DNA from: Couchioplanes azureus
Lineage (GTDB): Bacteria; Actinomycetota; Actinomycetes; Mycobacteriales; Micromonosporaceae
Assembly (NCBI RefSeq): GCF_014648355.1
Contig: NZ_BMQY01000009.1
Coordinates: forward strand, 62,001 to 126,000
DNA: 64,000 nt
Direction of reading: 5' to 3'
Made by a program: the position numbers and the translations under genes. Positions 24,580 through 33,229 of this stretch are shown here, one piece after another (within the stretch, counting starts at the first letter, position 1; the number at the start of each line of letters is the position of its first letter). A model generated the notes under the pieces. That model was not told the origin of the DNA. It did no database searches and was given only the letters and a program-made list of their open reading frames with translations.

Positions 24580-26253
24580 TCAGGAGGCGATGTTGACGAG
24601 GAACCAGACCTGGTCGTCGGTGGGTTCCCACGTGCACGGGCTGTGGACGATCCCGATGCCGTCCTCGGTGGACCGGTTCTGCACGCCCGCGCAGTACTCG
24701 CTGGCTTCGCTCTGCATCGCGATGCCGCCCGTGGGAGCGCCGGGGAACCGCCAGTGTTCGTACTCGACGGGCGTACCGCCGCAGCGCCGCAGTTGCAGGA
24801 CGTGGGTGTCGTTCTCCCGCGGGGGAACGCTCAGGCACTGTCCGGTCGCGATGGAGATGATCTGACTGCCCTCCGTACCCGCGTGCAGCTTCCATTGTTG
24901 GCGGAGCTCCCCGGTGACGGATTGCTGCGCCACCGTGTTGCTGTCCTGCAGGACGTGCAGTGCCTTGCCGGTGACCTGGTTCTTCACCACGACGGGCCGC
25001 TCCCAGGTGGTGGATTTCTCGGTGGCGCCGAGCTTGACGGCGGTGGGGGCCGGGCGTTGCGGGCTGGTGGGAGCTGGACGCGGCGGGGCGGCGGTGGCTG
25101 CCGGTGGTGCCGGCCTGTTCTGCGAAGCCGACGCCGGGGGCGGTGTGACGGCGGCGGCGGACGTCGACGCCGAGCCTGCCTGTGACGGGGCCGTTGCGGG
25201 GAAGGCCGGTGCGTCGAGGGTTTGCGCAGGGGTCGCGGCGGCGGACGGTGGTTCGTCGGCATCGAGGAGCCGGGTGGCGATGAAGGCCGCGGCGAGCACG
25301 TTCAAGCAGGTCACGGCGGCTATCAAGGGACGCCGCGACCGCCTGGCACGGTCGGTGCGGCGGTGCCGGCCCAGCGGTACGGCGGTGAGAGCTGCGCTGC
25401 GGGTGGCGGGGATCGGTGTGGCGGGGATCGGTGTGGCGGCGGGCGGTGTGGCGGCGGGCGGTGTGGCGGCGGGCGTCCATCCGGGTGCCGGTGGGCGTGC
25501 CTTGTCCGGCGTGGGTGTCGGCGCGGGCCGACGCGGCGTGGTGGGTGCGGTTGCATCAGCCCTCGCCGCGCCCGCATCAGCTCCCGCGGCGGTTGCATCA
25601 GCCCTCGCCGCGGCCGCACCGGCCCTCGCCTCGCCGACGGTTCCCGCCGCCCCCACCGTTCCCGGCGCGTCCGACATCGCAGCGAACCGCCCGCTCACAC
25701 TGTCCGCGACGGCGGTGGGTGCGGGTGGCGCCGCGGGTGCTGGTGCGGCGTATGCCGATGCGGCCGGAACGGCGCGCACGGCGGGCGGCGGTTCGGCGGG
25801 CGGCGGTTCGGCGGGCGGCGGTTCGGCGGGCGGCGGTTCGGCGGGCGGCGGTTCGGCGGGCGGCGGTTCGGCGGGCGGCGGTTCGGCGGGCGGCGCCGGG
25901 ATGTCGCCCGGCGTGCTGAGGGTCGGCCGGTTCACGGTGACGGTCTCCGCAGGGGGCTGGGCGCGTCCGGCGGCCGCCCGCTTCCACAGGAGCTGCGTGG
26001 TCTGGGGGTCGGTGTCGGCGCAGACCTGCGCGAAGCGGAGTACGGCCGTGCCGTCGGGAAAGGACTCGCCGCTGAGCCAGCGGCTCAGGGTCGCCGGGGA
26101 GCAGTGCACCTTGCGGCCGATCTGTGCCGAGCTGGTGCCGCACGCTTCGCGCAGGGCGCGCAGCCGTACGACCAGGGCCCGATGCTCGTCGGTGAGCCCG
26201 TCGATGATCGGTTTGAGGCTGCGCCGGGTGGTTGCCTGCCCTGGATTGTCCAT
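24580..26253 (-). CDS. XRE helix-turn-helix protein fused to a membrane helix and a ricin-type lectin domain
   Basis: A 557-residue protein in four parts. An XRE-type HTH spans residues ~30-90 (SSAQIGRKVHCSPATLSRWL). A long disordered Pro/Ala region follows, including eight PPAEP units at ~121-158. A transmembrane helix lies at 309-330 (LIAAVTCLNVLAAAFIA), and a ricin-B-like carbohydrate-binding domain at ~418-557 has QQWKLH and QCLSVP motifs. The DNA-binding part would be inside and the lectin outside, as in a one-component signalling protein. The ATG at 26253 follows GAGAAAGG. A 26-bp tandem array lies upstream. Its function is unknown. Confidence 0.85.
   Translation of the reverse strand: MDNPGQATTRRSLKPIIDGLTDEHRALVVRLRALREACGTSSAQIGRKVHCSPATLSRWLSGESFPDGTAVLRFAQVCADTDPQTTQLLWKRAAAGRAQPPAETVTVNRPTLSTPGDIPAPPAEPPPAEPPPAEPPPAEPPPAEPPPAEPPPAEPPPAVRAVPAASAYAAPAPAAPPAPTAVADSVSGRFAAMSDAPGTVGAAGTVGEARAGAAAARADATAAGADAGAARADATAPTTPRRPAPTPTPDKARPPAPGWTPAATPPAATPPAATPIPATPIPATRSAALTAVPLGRHRRTDRARRSRRPLIAAVTCLNVLAAAFIATRLLDADEPPSAAATPAQTLDAPAFPATAPSQAGSASTSAAAVTPPPASASQNRPAPPAATAAPPRPAPTSPQRPAPTAVKLGATEKSTTWERPVVVKNQVTGKALHVLQDSNTVAQQSVTGELRQQWKLHAGTEGSQIISIATGQCLSVPPRENDTHVLQLRRCGGTPVEYEHWRFPGAPTGGIAMQSEASEYCAGVQNRSTEDGIGIVHSPCTWEPTDDQVWFLVNIAS
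25793..25892 (+). repeat. 15-bp tandem repeat coding for PPAEP units
   Basis: The unit GGCGGCGGTTCGGCG (plus strand) is repeated about seven times without change. On the minus strand it encodes the PPAEP repeats of the XRE-ricin protein. A multiple of three keeps the frame, so copy number could vary without breaking the gene. Confidence 0.9.
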
Positions 26254-26353
26254 ACCGGCCTTTCTCGCGATAGTCCATGACATCGACATCAACGGATCAA
26301 CATAGTGGTGATGCCGGACCATCGGTAGGTCGTGTACTGACGGCGTCCCGCCC

Positions 26354-26592
26354 GCCGAGCCGCTCCGCGCCGGACGACCGCCGAGCCGCTCCGCGCCGGA
26401 CGCCCGCCGAGCCGCTCCGCGCCGGACGGCCGCCGAGCCGCTCCGCGCCGGACGCCCGCCGAGCCGCTCCGCGCCGGACGGCCGCCGAGCCGCTCCGCGC
26501 CGGACGGCCGCCGAGCCGCTCCGCGCCGGACGGCCGCCGAGCCGCTCCGCGCCGGACGACCGCCGAGCCGCTCCGCGCCGGACGGCCGCCGA
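26354..26592. repeat. 26-bp tandem repeat array upstream of the XRE-ricin gene
   Basis: Nine copies plus a partial one of GCCGAGCCGCTCCGCGCCGG followed by ACGNCC, with the variable base (A, C or G) the only change. The period of 26 is not a multiple of three, so all frames stay open and both strands give spurious repetitive peptides. The array begins 100 bases upstream of the XRE-ricin start, in its promoter region. From 26593 to 26813 I see nothing more. Confidence 0.95.
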
Positions 26593-26813
26593 GAGCGATT
26601 GCCAGGTGCGAATGCCAATTGCGGTCACCAAGTGCAGTTGCCTAGCGCGGTTGCCGCTGCCGCTGCGGGTGCGCTTGTGGAGGTCACGACTCCGCGTGCG
26701 GTTGCCACGGCTGCGGACGCCGGGTGGGGCGACGCGGTGATGCGGGCGCGAGGAAGGACTCGACCGGTTCGCTCCAGCTGCGGAGATCCGGCTCCCTGCT
26801 CATCTGCTGTATC

Positions 26814-28400
26814 TCAGGGTCTCGGTGACTGTGGAGAGGCGGTTGGTGTGCAGTCGCGCGGCGGGCTTCCGGAGTCGTCCCCACCGTCCTGAGTGGATGC
26901 GGAGGGAGGAGCGGTGGAGGGCTGGTCGGGTCCGGGCAGGATTATCGGTCCGGCGCTGGGGTCGGGTCGGGGCGGGACCATCGGTCCAGCGCTGGGCTCG
27001 GGTCGGGGCAGCGGGATCGGGTCGAGGCAGGGGGCGGGAGTGGACGGCTCTGGGCGGGGTTGCCCGGGCTGGTCGTCGTCCGGTGCTGTGGTGGCGGGGA
27101 AGATGACGGGTGCATGGTTGCCGGCGGGCGAGGGGCGCCAGGGTGCGGCGAACGGCTGCGCCGCGGTGGCGCTGGAGGCGACGCCGTAGTCGATCTCCCG
27201 GGCGTTGCCGCTGCCGGTGACGTGGGTGAAGTGGCCGCTGGCCTGCACGGCGGCCCCGACGGGCAGCACGAACCGCGCATGGCGGGGATCGTTCCACGCC
27301 CGCGGGTTCACGTCGAAGGTACCGACGGCCCGCCACGGCGCCTCGCCTGCGGCGTCGGCGATGACTCGCAGCAGGGCCGGAGCGTCGCGGCCACCGGCCG
27401 TGGCGTGCAGGGTGAAGAGCCAGGTGCCGCTGATCCGTACGCCGAACGCCGGCCGGGAACCGTCGCCCTCGGGATGGGGGACCACCATGAACCCGTCGGT
27501 GGGTTGCGCCGCGGGCAGGACCAGGGCCAGGCCCGTCGGCCGGTTCCCGCCGGCCAGCGGCCAGTGGACGCGATAGCTGACTTCGTCGACGGTGAGCGTG
27601 CCCGTACGGTAGGTGAAGACCTCGCGGCCACCGACTGTGGTGACCGGGGTCGAGGCGGTGGCCACGTCACTCAGGCCGGTGAGGGGGCCGGTTCCCTGCA
27701 ACGCCATCACCAACGAGCCGCCGCCCGGGTTGTGCTGACGCAACAGCGCGGTGATCTTCCGACCCCAGGAAGTCTCGCCCGGCGTCGATGCGTCCGATGG
27801 TGCCGCGGACACCTGGCCGGACACTGACACCGAAGGCGCCGGTCCGGGTGCAGACGGCCCGGCTCCGGTTGCTGACGGTGCCGGGTCGGAGGCCGACGTC
27901 GACGGTGCCGGTGCGGATGTCGGGGAGGCCGACATCGACGGTGCCGGTGCGGATGTCGGGGAGGCCGACATCGACGGTGCCGGTGCGGATGTCGGCGGTG
28001 CCGGGTCGGGCGCGGGACTCGATGGTGCTGGTCCGGACGCTGACGGCGCTGGACCGGGTGCCGGCGGGCGCGGGCTCGTCGCGGCGCCGTGCAGGTTGTA
28101 GCTCACCACGGTGGGGGCCGTGGTGACGGCGTCCGCGGGATACATGGCCATCGCGCCGGCGAGGCTCGGGATGCTGAGGGCGATCGCCCAGCCGGCGGCC
28201 CGGGCCCACCGGCTGGGAGCGCGGCGGTGCGAGACCGGTAGCGGGCGCGCCGACGAGAACGGCCGCGCCGCCGGTGCGCCGGGTGCGGCACGATGGCGTC
28301 CACCCGCGGCCGCCGCATGGCGTCCTCCGGCGTACGGCTGGGGCAGCGGACGGCGTTCTCCGGCGGGTGTCGCCGGAAACGTCCTGTGGAGCATCCACAC
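26814..28400 (-). CDS. Secreted CdtB-like DNase I-fold protein with degenerate active site and Pro/Ala/Ser insert
   Basis: A 528-residue protein whose N-terminal part (to about residue 94) holds a membrane segment (GWAIALSIPSLAGAMAM). It aligns with the adjacent gene at 28594 along the whole endonuclease/exonuclease/phosphatase fold. It keeps N102 (VSYNLHG), H332 (FTLHATAGG) and D404 (EIDYGV). The metal-binding Glu is G236 (ALQGTG), the GDFN acid is T361 (GTFDVNP), and the final Asp-His is N428-H429. A ~100-residue Pro/Ala/Ser insert separates the first strand from the rest. GTG 28400 is chosen because AAGGAG lies 5-6 bases upstream; the paralogue has the same kind of start. It is probably not a nuclease. 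Confidence 0.8.
   Translation of the reverse strand: MWMLHRTFPATPAGERRPLPQPYAGGRHAAAAGGRHRAAPGAPAARPFSSARPLPVSHRRAPSRWARAAGWAIALSIPSLAGAMAMYPADAVTTAPTVVSYNLHGAATSPRPPAPGPAPSASGPAPSSPAPDPAPPTSAPAPSMSASPTSAPAPSMSASPTSAPAPSTSASDPAPSATGAGPSAPGPAPSVSVSGQVSAAPSDASTPGETSWGRKITALLRQHNPGGGSLVMALQGTGPLTGLSDVATASTPVTTVGGREVFTYRTGTLTVDEVSYRVHWPLAGGNRPTGLALVLPAAQPTDGFMVVPHPEGDGSRPAFGVRISGTWLFTLHATAGGRDAPALLRVIADAAGEAPWRAVGTFDVNPRAWNDPRHARFVLPVGAAVQASGHFTHVTGSGNAREIDYGVASSATAAQPFAAPWRPSPAGNHAPVIFPATTAPDDDQPGQPRPEPSTPAPCLDPIPLPRPEPSAGPMVPPRPDPSAGPIILPGPDQPSTAPPSASTQDGGDDSGSPPRDCTPTASPQSPRP
27895..28005 (-). repeat. 36-bp repeats in the Pro/Ala/Ser insert
   Basis: A 36-base unit encoding APAPSMSASPTS occurs about three times in tandem with few changes inside the insert of the degenerate CdtB-like protein. 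The frame is preserved. Confidence 0.85.
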
Positions 28401-28593
28401 AGCAGTCTCCTTCGCGGTTCGAGAAGAGGTGGCGCGCAGCCAGGGGGCCGGATCTCCGCCGGCCTCGGGATGGCCCGGGCGAGGACCGATCGCCCGCTCG
28501 TCGACCGGCCGGGCGTGCGGCTCGCCCGGGGGTCCCGCCCGCCTCGGCGTGAGCTCGGCGGCGGGCGGGACTGTCTTCACCGGGACTCAGATG

Positions 28594-29823
28594 TCACGGC
28601 TGAGGGGGATTCGGCTTGTGGCCGATTTCTTCACACAGCGTCGACTTGGCCGGGGGGATGCACAGGCCCGGATCCCCGGGCAGTTCGGGTTTCTCCTCCG
28701 GCAGGTCGGGCCAGGGCTCCTTCGGCCAGACCGGGCCGATCGGCCCGATCGGTTCCGGGATCGCCGGGTCGGCCGGGTGTTCCCGCCCCAGCGGGGGTTC
28801 GATGGTGGGTTCCTGCTCCCCGCGGGCGCGCAGGTTCATCCCGAAGGCGACGGGCACGTGGTCCGTACCGTTGGGGATCTGCGGCGGGATGATGGTCCGT
28901 GATCCGGGCGGCGCCTCCCCGGAGGTGATGCCGTAGTCGAGCTCCGCGAGGTCACCTTCCGGCCCGAAGTGGGTGTACGTCTCGGTGCGCTGGACCTGTG
29001 CCCCGGCGGGCAGGACGAAGTGCGGGTGTTCCGGGTTGTCCCACACGCCCGGATCCACGTTGAAGTCGCCGAACACGTGCCACGGCGCGGAGCCCACGGC
29101 GGCGGCGATCTCCCGCAGGAGAGGCGGCATGTCGTTGCCGCTGCCGGTGAATCCGTGCACGGTGAAGTACCAGGTCTGGCCGAGCCTGATGCCGAACGCC
29201 GGCCGGCCGCCCATCGGGCTGGTGACCAGCATCCGCCCCTGGGGTCGCTGACGGGACGGGACCAGGATCGCCAGGTTCACCCGGTTGCCGTTGGGGTCGG
29301 TCGGCACCCAGTAGATGGTGTAGGGCGTGCGGTGCTGTTCCCAGTCGCTGTACGTACGGATCGTGAAAGCCGGACCGCCGTTGACCGGGATGAGTGTCTG
29401 GGTGTCGGTGTGCCGGCCCGGCACCCAGTCGGCGCTGCCGGCTTCCTGCAGCGACATGACGAGCTCGGCGCCGCCCGGATTGTTGTCAGGGGACAGCGTG
29501 TGGCCCACCTCGGTGCTCCACGCCGACTCGCCCTGCGACGAACCGCCCTGCATGTTGTAGGTGATCACGGTGCGCTCACCCACGGCGGCATGCGCCACCG
29601 GGCCCGGCGACGCCAGCGCCAGCGCCGCACCGGTCCCTCCGGTCGCGACGACCAGGGCGGCCGCGGCCACCCGGCGCGCCCAGCGGGGAGCGACCGTACG
29701 GTGCGACACCGGTCCGAGCGTTGCGATGGGGACCGGCGAGGCCGGCCGGGAACGAAACGCCTCGTAGTGCCGTCCGGCTTTCGGCGGCGCGAACACCGCA
29801 CGTGCTCTGTGCCAGATCAACAC
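28594..29823 (-). CDS. Secreted CdtB-like endonuclease/exonuclease/phosphatase-fold protein
   Basis: A 409-residue protein with an N-terminal membrane or signal segment (VAAAALVVATGGTGAALALA, cleavage near 79) and one EEP-superfamily domain to about residue 330. Catalytic positions are all present: N90 in TYNMQGG, E127 in SLQEAG, H223 in TVHGF, D253 and N255 in FGDFNVDP, D296 in ELDYG, and D321-H322 in TDHVPV. This set matches the DNase I-like fold of the cytolethal distending toxin B subunit. A Pro-rich tail with two Cys follows. The GTG at 29823 has a strong GGAAGGAG site. The partner at 26814-28400 lies 193 bases downstream. Substrate (DNA or phospholipid) is unknown. Confidence 0.85.
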   Translation of the reverse strand: MLIWHRARAVFAPPKAGRHYEAFRSRPASPVPIATLGPVSHRTVAPRWARRVAAAALVVATGGTGAALALASPGPVAHAAVGERTVITYNMQGGSSQGESAWSTEVGHTLSPDNNPGGAELVMSLQEAGSADWVPGRHTDTQTLIPVNGGPAFTIRTYSDWEQHRTPYTIYWVPTDPNGNRVNLAILVPSRQRPQGRMLVTSPMGGRPAFGIRLGQTWYFTVHGFTGSGNDMPPLLREIAAAVGSAPWHVFGDFNVDPGVWDNPEHPHFVLPAGAQVQRTETYTHFGPEGDLAELDYGITSGEAPPGSRTIIPPQIPNGTDHVPVAFGMNLRARGEQEPTIEPPLGREHPADPAIPEPIGPIGPVWPKEPWPDLPEEKPELPGDPGLCIPPAKSTLCEEIGHKPNPPQP

Positions 29824-30333
29824 GGACTCCTTCCGTGAACAATGGAATTGCGGAGAAGGTCCCGGGCCCGGACCACTACCCGGCGCCCGGCCCGAGTGGG
29901 CCCGAGGCGTCGGATACGCATTCATCCTGTCCACTGCCACCACCCGGGCGGCAAGCAGTCCACATTGCATTTCCGCAGGTAGAAACGTTGCACCCGCGCT
30001 ACCAGCCGAAAGCAACGACAACGCGATGCACCGCAACGTTGCCGCACGCGCTCAAGCTAAGCCCGCCCGACGGTGCCCCGAGGTGACGTCGTGGCCGGTA
30101 CGGGGTCGCGCTCGTCAGGTCCGGACGGGCCCCGCCGCTGCCGTCCGTTGCGTCTTCCCACGTTTACTGCCACCTTCCTCACCCTCGTAGCGAAGGATCG
30201 GTTGCCGTGATGTGGTGGCGGGTCCAGCACGGCGGTATCGAATCCGATCTCCACGTTCGAACAAGCATTCTGGAGCCTCTCCGCCGGCACCTGACCGGCA
30301 GAGAGGCCCAAGCACTCGCGCACCCCGGAAGCG
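29824..30333. other. Intergenic region with a small palindrome
   Basis: About 510 bases between the CdtB-like gene and the histidine kinase. It contains the 10-base palindrome GCAACGTTGC at 30033-30042 and related AACGTTGC at about 29985. These could be operator half-sites for the minus-strand gene. No convincing gene was seen. Confidence 0.4.
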
Positions 30334-31915
30334 TCAGGAAACGGCTGCGTGGTGACGCAGCTTGGTGGGTAGTCGCACGGTGAAGGTGGTGGCCGCCTCG
30401 TCGGGTTCGTTGACTTCGATGGTGCCGCCGTGTTGTTCGACCACGGCCCGGGCGAAGGTCAGACCGAGCCCGGTGCCGGGTACGCCCTTTTGGTGGGCGT
30501 CAGCGGTGCGCATGAACAGCTCGAAGATGCGGTCGCGTTCCTCGGCGGGAATGCGCGGGCCGGTGTTGGTGACCGCGAGCGCGGCGGTGTGTTCATCGGC
30601 GTGCACTGTCAGCCCGACAGTGCTGTCTTCCGGTGCCCACGTGACGGCGTTGGTGAGCAGTTCGTCGATGACCGCACGGAGCCGGTGCGGATCGCCCTGC
30701 ACCATCGCCTGCGGTGGGCTGTTGACCGCCACCGCTACCGGCGAGTCGGCTGCGGCCTGGTCAGCGGCCTCGTGTGCCAAGGCGGCGAGGTCGACCGGGA
30801 CGGGCTCCAGGCTGATGTGCCCGGAGCGGGTACCGGCAACGTCGAGCAGCTTCGAGATCAGCGTGTGCACGCGGGTGGCGTTGCGGTGCATCACCTCGAG
30901 CATCGGCGCCCGCTCCTCAGCCGATAGGCCCGGCTCGGCACGCATCACTTCGGTGTAGGACTGGATGCTGGTCAACGGGGTGCGCAGCTCGTGACCGACC
31001 AGCGCGATGTACTCGTTGCGGGTTTGATCCAGCTCGGCGGCGTACTGCTGAGCCTTGCGGCGGGAGAAGAACTCGCCGATGTGCGCCGCGATGCCGGTCA
31101 TCACGGCGGTGCGCGTGTCATCCGGTGTCTCGCAGTGACCGCTGTAACAGACAAGTACCCCGAGAGTGACACCGCCTTGGGGGACGGGCACGGCGAGGGC
31201 CCCGCGAAGGGTGCCCCAGTCATGGGTCTGCCGCGCGGCGTCGGCGTCAGCGCGCAAGTCACCCGACCAGGCAGGGTCGGTGGTGCGCCATGCGCGGCCG
31301 GCGACGCCTTCGCCCTCGCCGAGCTGGTCGGGCAGATCGCAGGGCAGTTGGTGACCGTGCGCGGCCCAGCAGGGTCCGCGGCGCAACACCTGCCCGACCG
31401 GATCGACGGTCCAGAACTCGGTGGCCGCCCAGTCGAGCATGTCCCCGATCACTCGCACGACGTTCGTGATCACCGTGTCGGGCGGCTCGGGCTCGGCCAG
31501 CAGATCGGAGACCCGCATCTCGCAGTCCTTGAGCCGCGCGGTGCGCCGCTGCACGGTGGTCTCGTGCAAAGCGACGACCGCGGCGACCGGGCCGTCGTCC
31601 GGCACGGTATTGCCGTGGACTCTGAAGGATCGCCAGGTCCCGTCCGGGTCAGTGAACACCACCTCAGTGGCGTCGATCTTGCCGCCGGCCAACGCACGCG
31701 CCAGGAGCGAATCTCCGCCGCGCACGCGACGACCGTGGGTATCGGTGACGTTGAGATGTTCCAGCCACGAGGTGACCGGCATGTCGTCGATCAAGGGGCC
31801 GAAGAGGGTCCCGAGCAGCCTGATTGCACAGCATGGCGCGACCCTCGGCGTCGCACCCCACCACGACCGTTTCGAGGCTATCGAGGACTGCCCGCAAGGC
31901 ATGCTCGGATCCCAT
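30334..31915 (-). pseudogene. PAS/GAF sensor histidine kinase with a frameshift near its N-terminus
   Basis: One gene read in two frames. From ATG 31915 the N-terminus reads MGSEHALRAVLDSLETVVVG and CDAEGRAMLCNQ, typical of a PAS domain. Near 31815-31825 the homology moves to another frame (LLGTLFGPLIDDMPVTSW) and continues to the end at 30334. The rest contains PAS, a GAF-like domain (ALAVPVPQGGVTLGVLVC), HisKA with the phosphoacceptor in GHELRTPLTS, the N box DELLTNAVTWAPE and the G box GTGLGLTFA. There are no membrane segments, so it is a soluble kinase. A real mutation or a sequencing error is possible. No response regulator is adjacent. Confidence 0.75.
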
Positions 31916-32073
31916 TGGCCACCCTTCGCCCTATTTGCCAATACTAGAAGGCGATAGCGGCGGCCGCGCGAGCTTCGCAAGATGGCATGCTCTACCTGCG
32001 TCACACTCGGCGCGAAATCGCAACAGCACCGATGAGTCGGCCTCTGCAGTTGGCCGCCGACCTGATCCGCAGG

Positions 32074-32646
32074 TCAATCCACCGGCGCGAAGAGCCGGTC
32101 GAGCTGGTGATCGATCAGCTCGATCGCCCGCTCCGCGCTCAGCTGCCCGAGCAGCATTTGGCCCTGCAGACCGGTCGTTCCCGCCAGCAGGAAGTCCGCT
32201 TCGTCGCGCCGTCCCTCTGGCAGGAGCATGGCGATCAGATCCTCCAGCTCCGGCGGCGCGTCGCGGATCCGATCGCGTAGGGCATCCTCGGTCATGAACC
32301 GAACGAAGTAGGCCATGTGCACCAGGTGCCGTTGTCGGCGGCTCTCGTCGAGCGGGAGGAATTCGAGCAGGACGCTGCGCAGTATGTCGCGAGGTTCCGG
32401 CTCCGGGCCTAGCGCGGCGACGCGTTCCCGGGCCTCCGCTTCACCGTCGCGGTTGAGTAGCTCGAGAGCGCCGAGTAGCAGGTCCTCGCGGGTGCCGAAG
32501 TAGTACTGCAACTGTCGGGCGGGTACTCCCGCCTCCGCGGCGACGCGCCGGATCGTCGCGTCTTCGAGCCCTCCGGATGCGGCCAGCCGCCATACCGCAG
32601 CAGCGATGTGGCGGCGTCGTGCCTCATGGTCGACCTGGCGAGGCAT
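32074..32646 (-). CDS. TetR-family transcriptional regulator
   Basis: A 190-residue repressor with an N-terminal HTH (IRRVAAEAGVPARQLQYYFG) and an all-helical ligand-binding C-terminus. ATG 32646 (MPRQVDHEARRRH) has GGGAGC upstream; the earlier in-frame ATG lies beyond the operators. It is divergent from a small membrane protein, and two inverted repeats of TGGTACG/CGTACCA type separate them. Self-control and repression of the neighbour are likely. Confidence 0.9.
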   Translation of the reverse strand: MPRQVDHEARRRHIAAAVWRLAASGGLEDATIRRVAAEAGVPARQLQYYFGTREDLLLGALELLNRDGEAEARERVAALGPEPEPRDILRSVLLEFLPLDESRRQRHLVHMAYFVRFMTEDALRDRIRDAPPELEDLIAMLLPEGRRDEADFLLAGTTGLQGQMLLGQLSAERAIELIDHQLDRLFAPVD

Positions 32647-32664
32647 TCGAAGCTCCCATCGATC

Positions 32665-32680
32665 TGGTACGGTCGTACCA
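32665..32680. promoter_or_regulatory. Operator 1 for the TetR gene (TGGTACG-N2-CGTACCA)
   Basis: A perfect inverted repeat with 7-base arms in the divergent promoter region. Confidence 0.75.
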
Positions 32681-32687
32681 ATAAGAT

Positions 32688-32705
32688 TTGGTGCAGTCGT
32701 ACCAA
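32688..32705. promoter_or_regulatory. Operator 2 for the TetR gene (TTGGT...ACCAA)
   Basis: An imperfect inverted repeat, TTGGTGCAGTCGTACCAA, sharing GTCGTACCAA with operator 1. The two sites are about 24 bases apart, and the second overlaps the presumed promoter of the 32723 gene. Confidence 0.65.
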
Positions 32706-32722
32706 TATAGGGGGGCTTTGCC

Positions 32723-32926
32723 ATGAGGACAGCAACGCTGGTTGTCGGCATGATTCTGCTGGTCTACGGAGCTCAAGGCACGGTGCGCCAACTCGTGGAC
32801 CACGACAACGCTGGCTTGCTCGGCTGGCTACCCGGCGGCTTCGGGGCTCAACTGGCTGGCCATATCGTCCTAGTGGTCGCCGGTCTGCTCCTTGCTGGCT
32901 GGGCTGGACACCGCCCCAGTCACTGA
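32723..32926 (+). CDS. Small two-helix membrane protein
   Basis: A 67-residue protein with two hydrophobic helices (ATLVVGMILLVYGA and LAGHIVLVVAGLLLAGWAGH) joined by a short polar loop. The ATG at 32723 follows a GGGGGGC stretch. It is controlled by the two TetR-type operators. No family is recognised; it may be a membrane-modifying or efflux accessory peptide. Confidence 0.7.
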   Translation: MRTATLVVGMILLVYGAQGTVRQLVDHDNAGLLGWLPGGFGAQLAGHIVLVVAGLLLAGWAGHRPSH

Positions 32927-33103
32927 ACGCCCGCTCCCCGAAGTAGGTCCTGAATCCAGTCCGCCGTTCAGGAGCGATGCCTTGAAGTCGTCCTGTCACT
33001 ACGCAGACATCAACGGTCACCAACATGGAACCGATCTGCGTCAGGACGGATGGGGCTTAGGGCCGATCGGATGAGACAGGGACATCACCTCCCGGCTTCA
33101 CGC

Positions 33104-33137
33104 GTTCTCATCACCGTCACGGTACGGTGATGAGAAC
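33104..33137. terminator. Perfect 14-bp hairpin between convergent genes
   Basis: GTTCTCATCACCGT and ACGGTGATGAGAAC pair without mismatch around a 6-base loop. It lies between the plus gene ending at 32926 and the minus gene ending at 33230, so a bidirectional terminator is most likely. The rest of the ~300-base gap holds nothing recognisable. Confidence 0.75.
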
Positions 33138-33229
33138 GGCAGAAATGTGCCTCGGCAGGCCAAAATCACGCTACCTGCGGAACAGGTTGCGAGACACCCA
33201 CCAACTAACGAGCATTCGATCGCCGACGG

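Noticed and set aside
26354..26592. CRISPR array
   Set aside because: The repeats are directly joined without spacers, and no cas gene is present.
26289..26645. Repetitive peptides read through the 26-bp array on both strands
   Set aside because: Because 26 is not a multiple of three, every frame stays open; the peptides are an artefact of the repeat.
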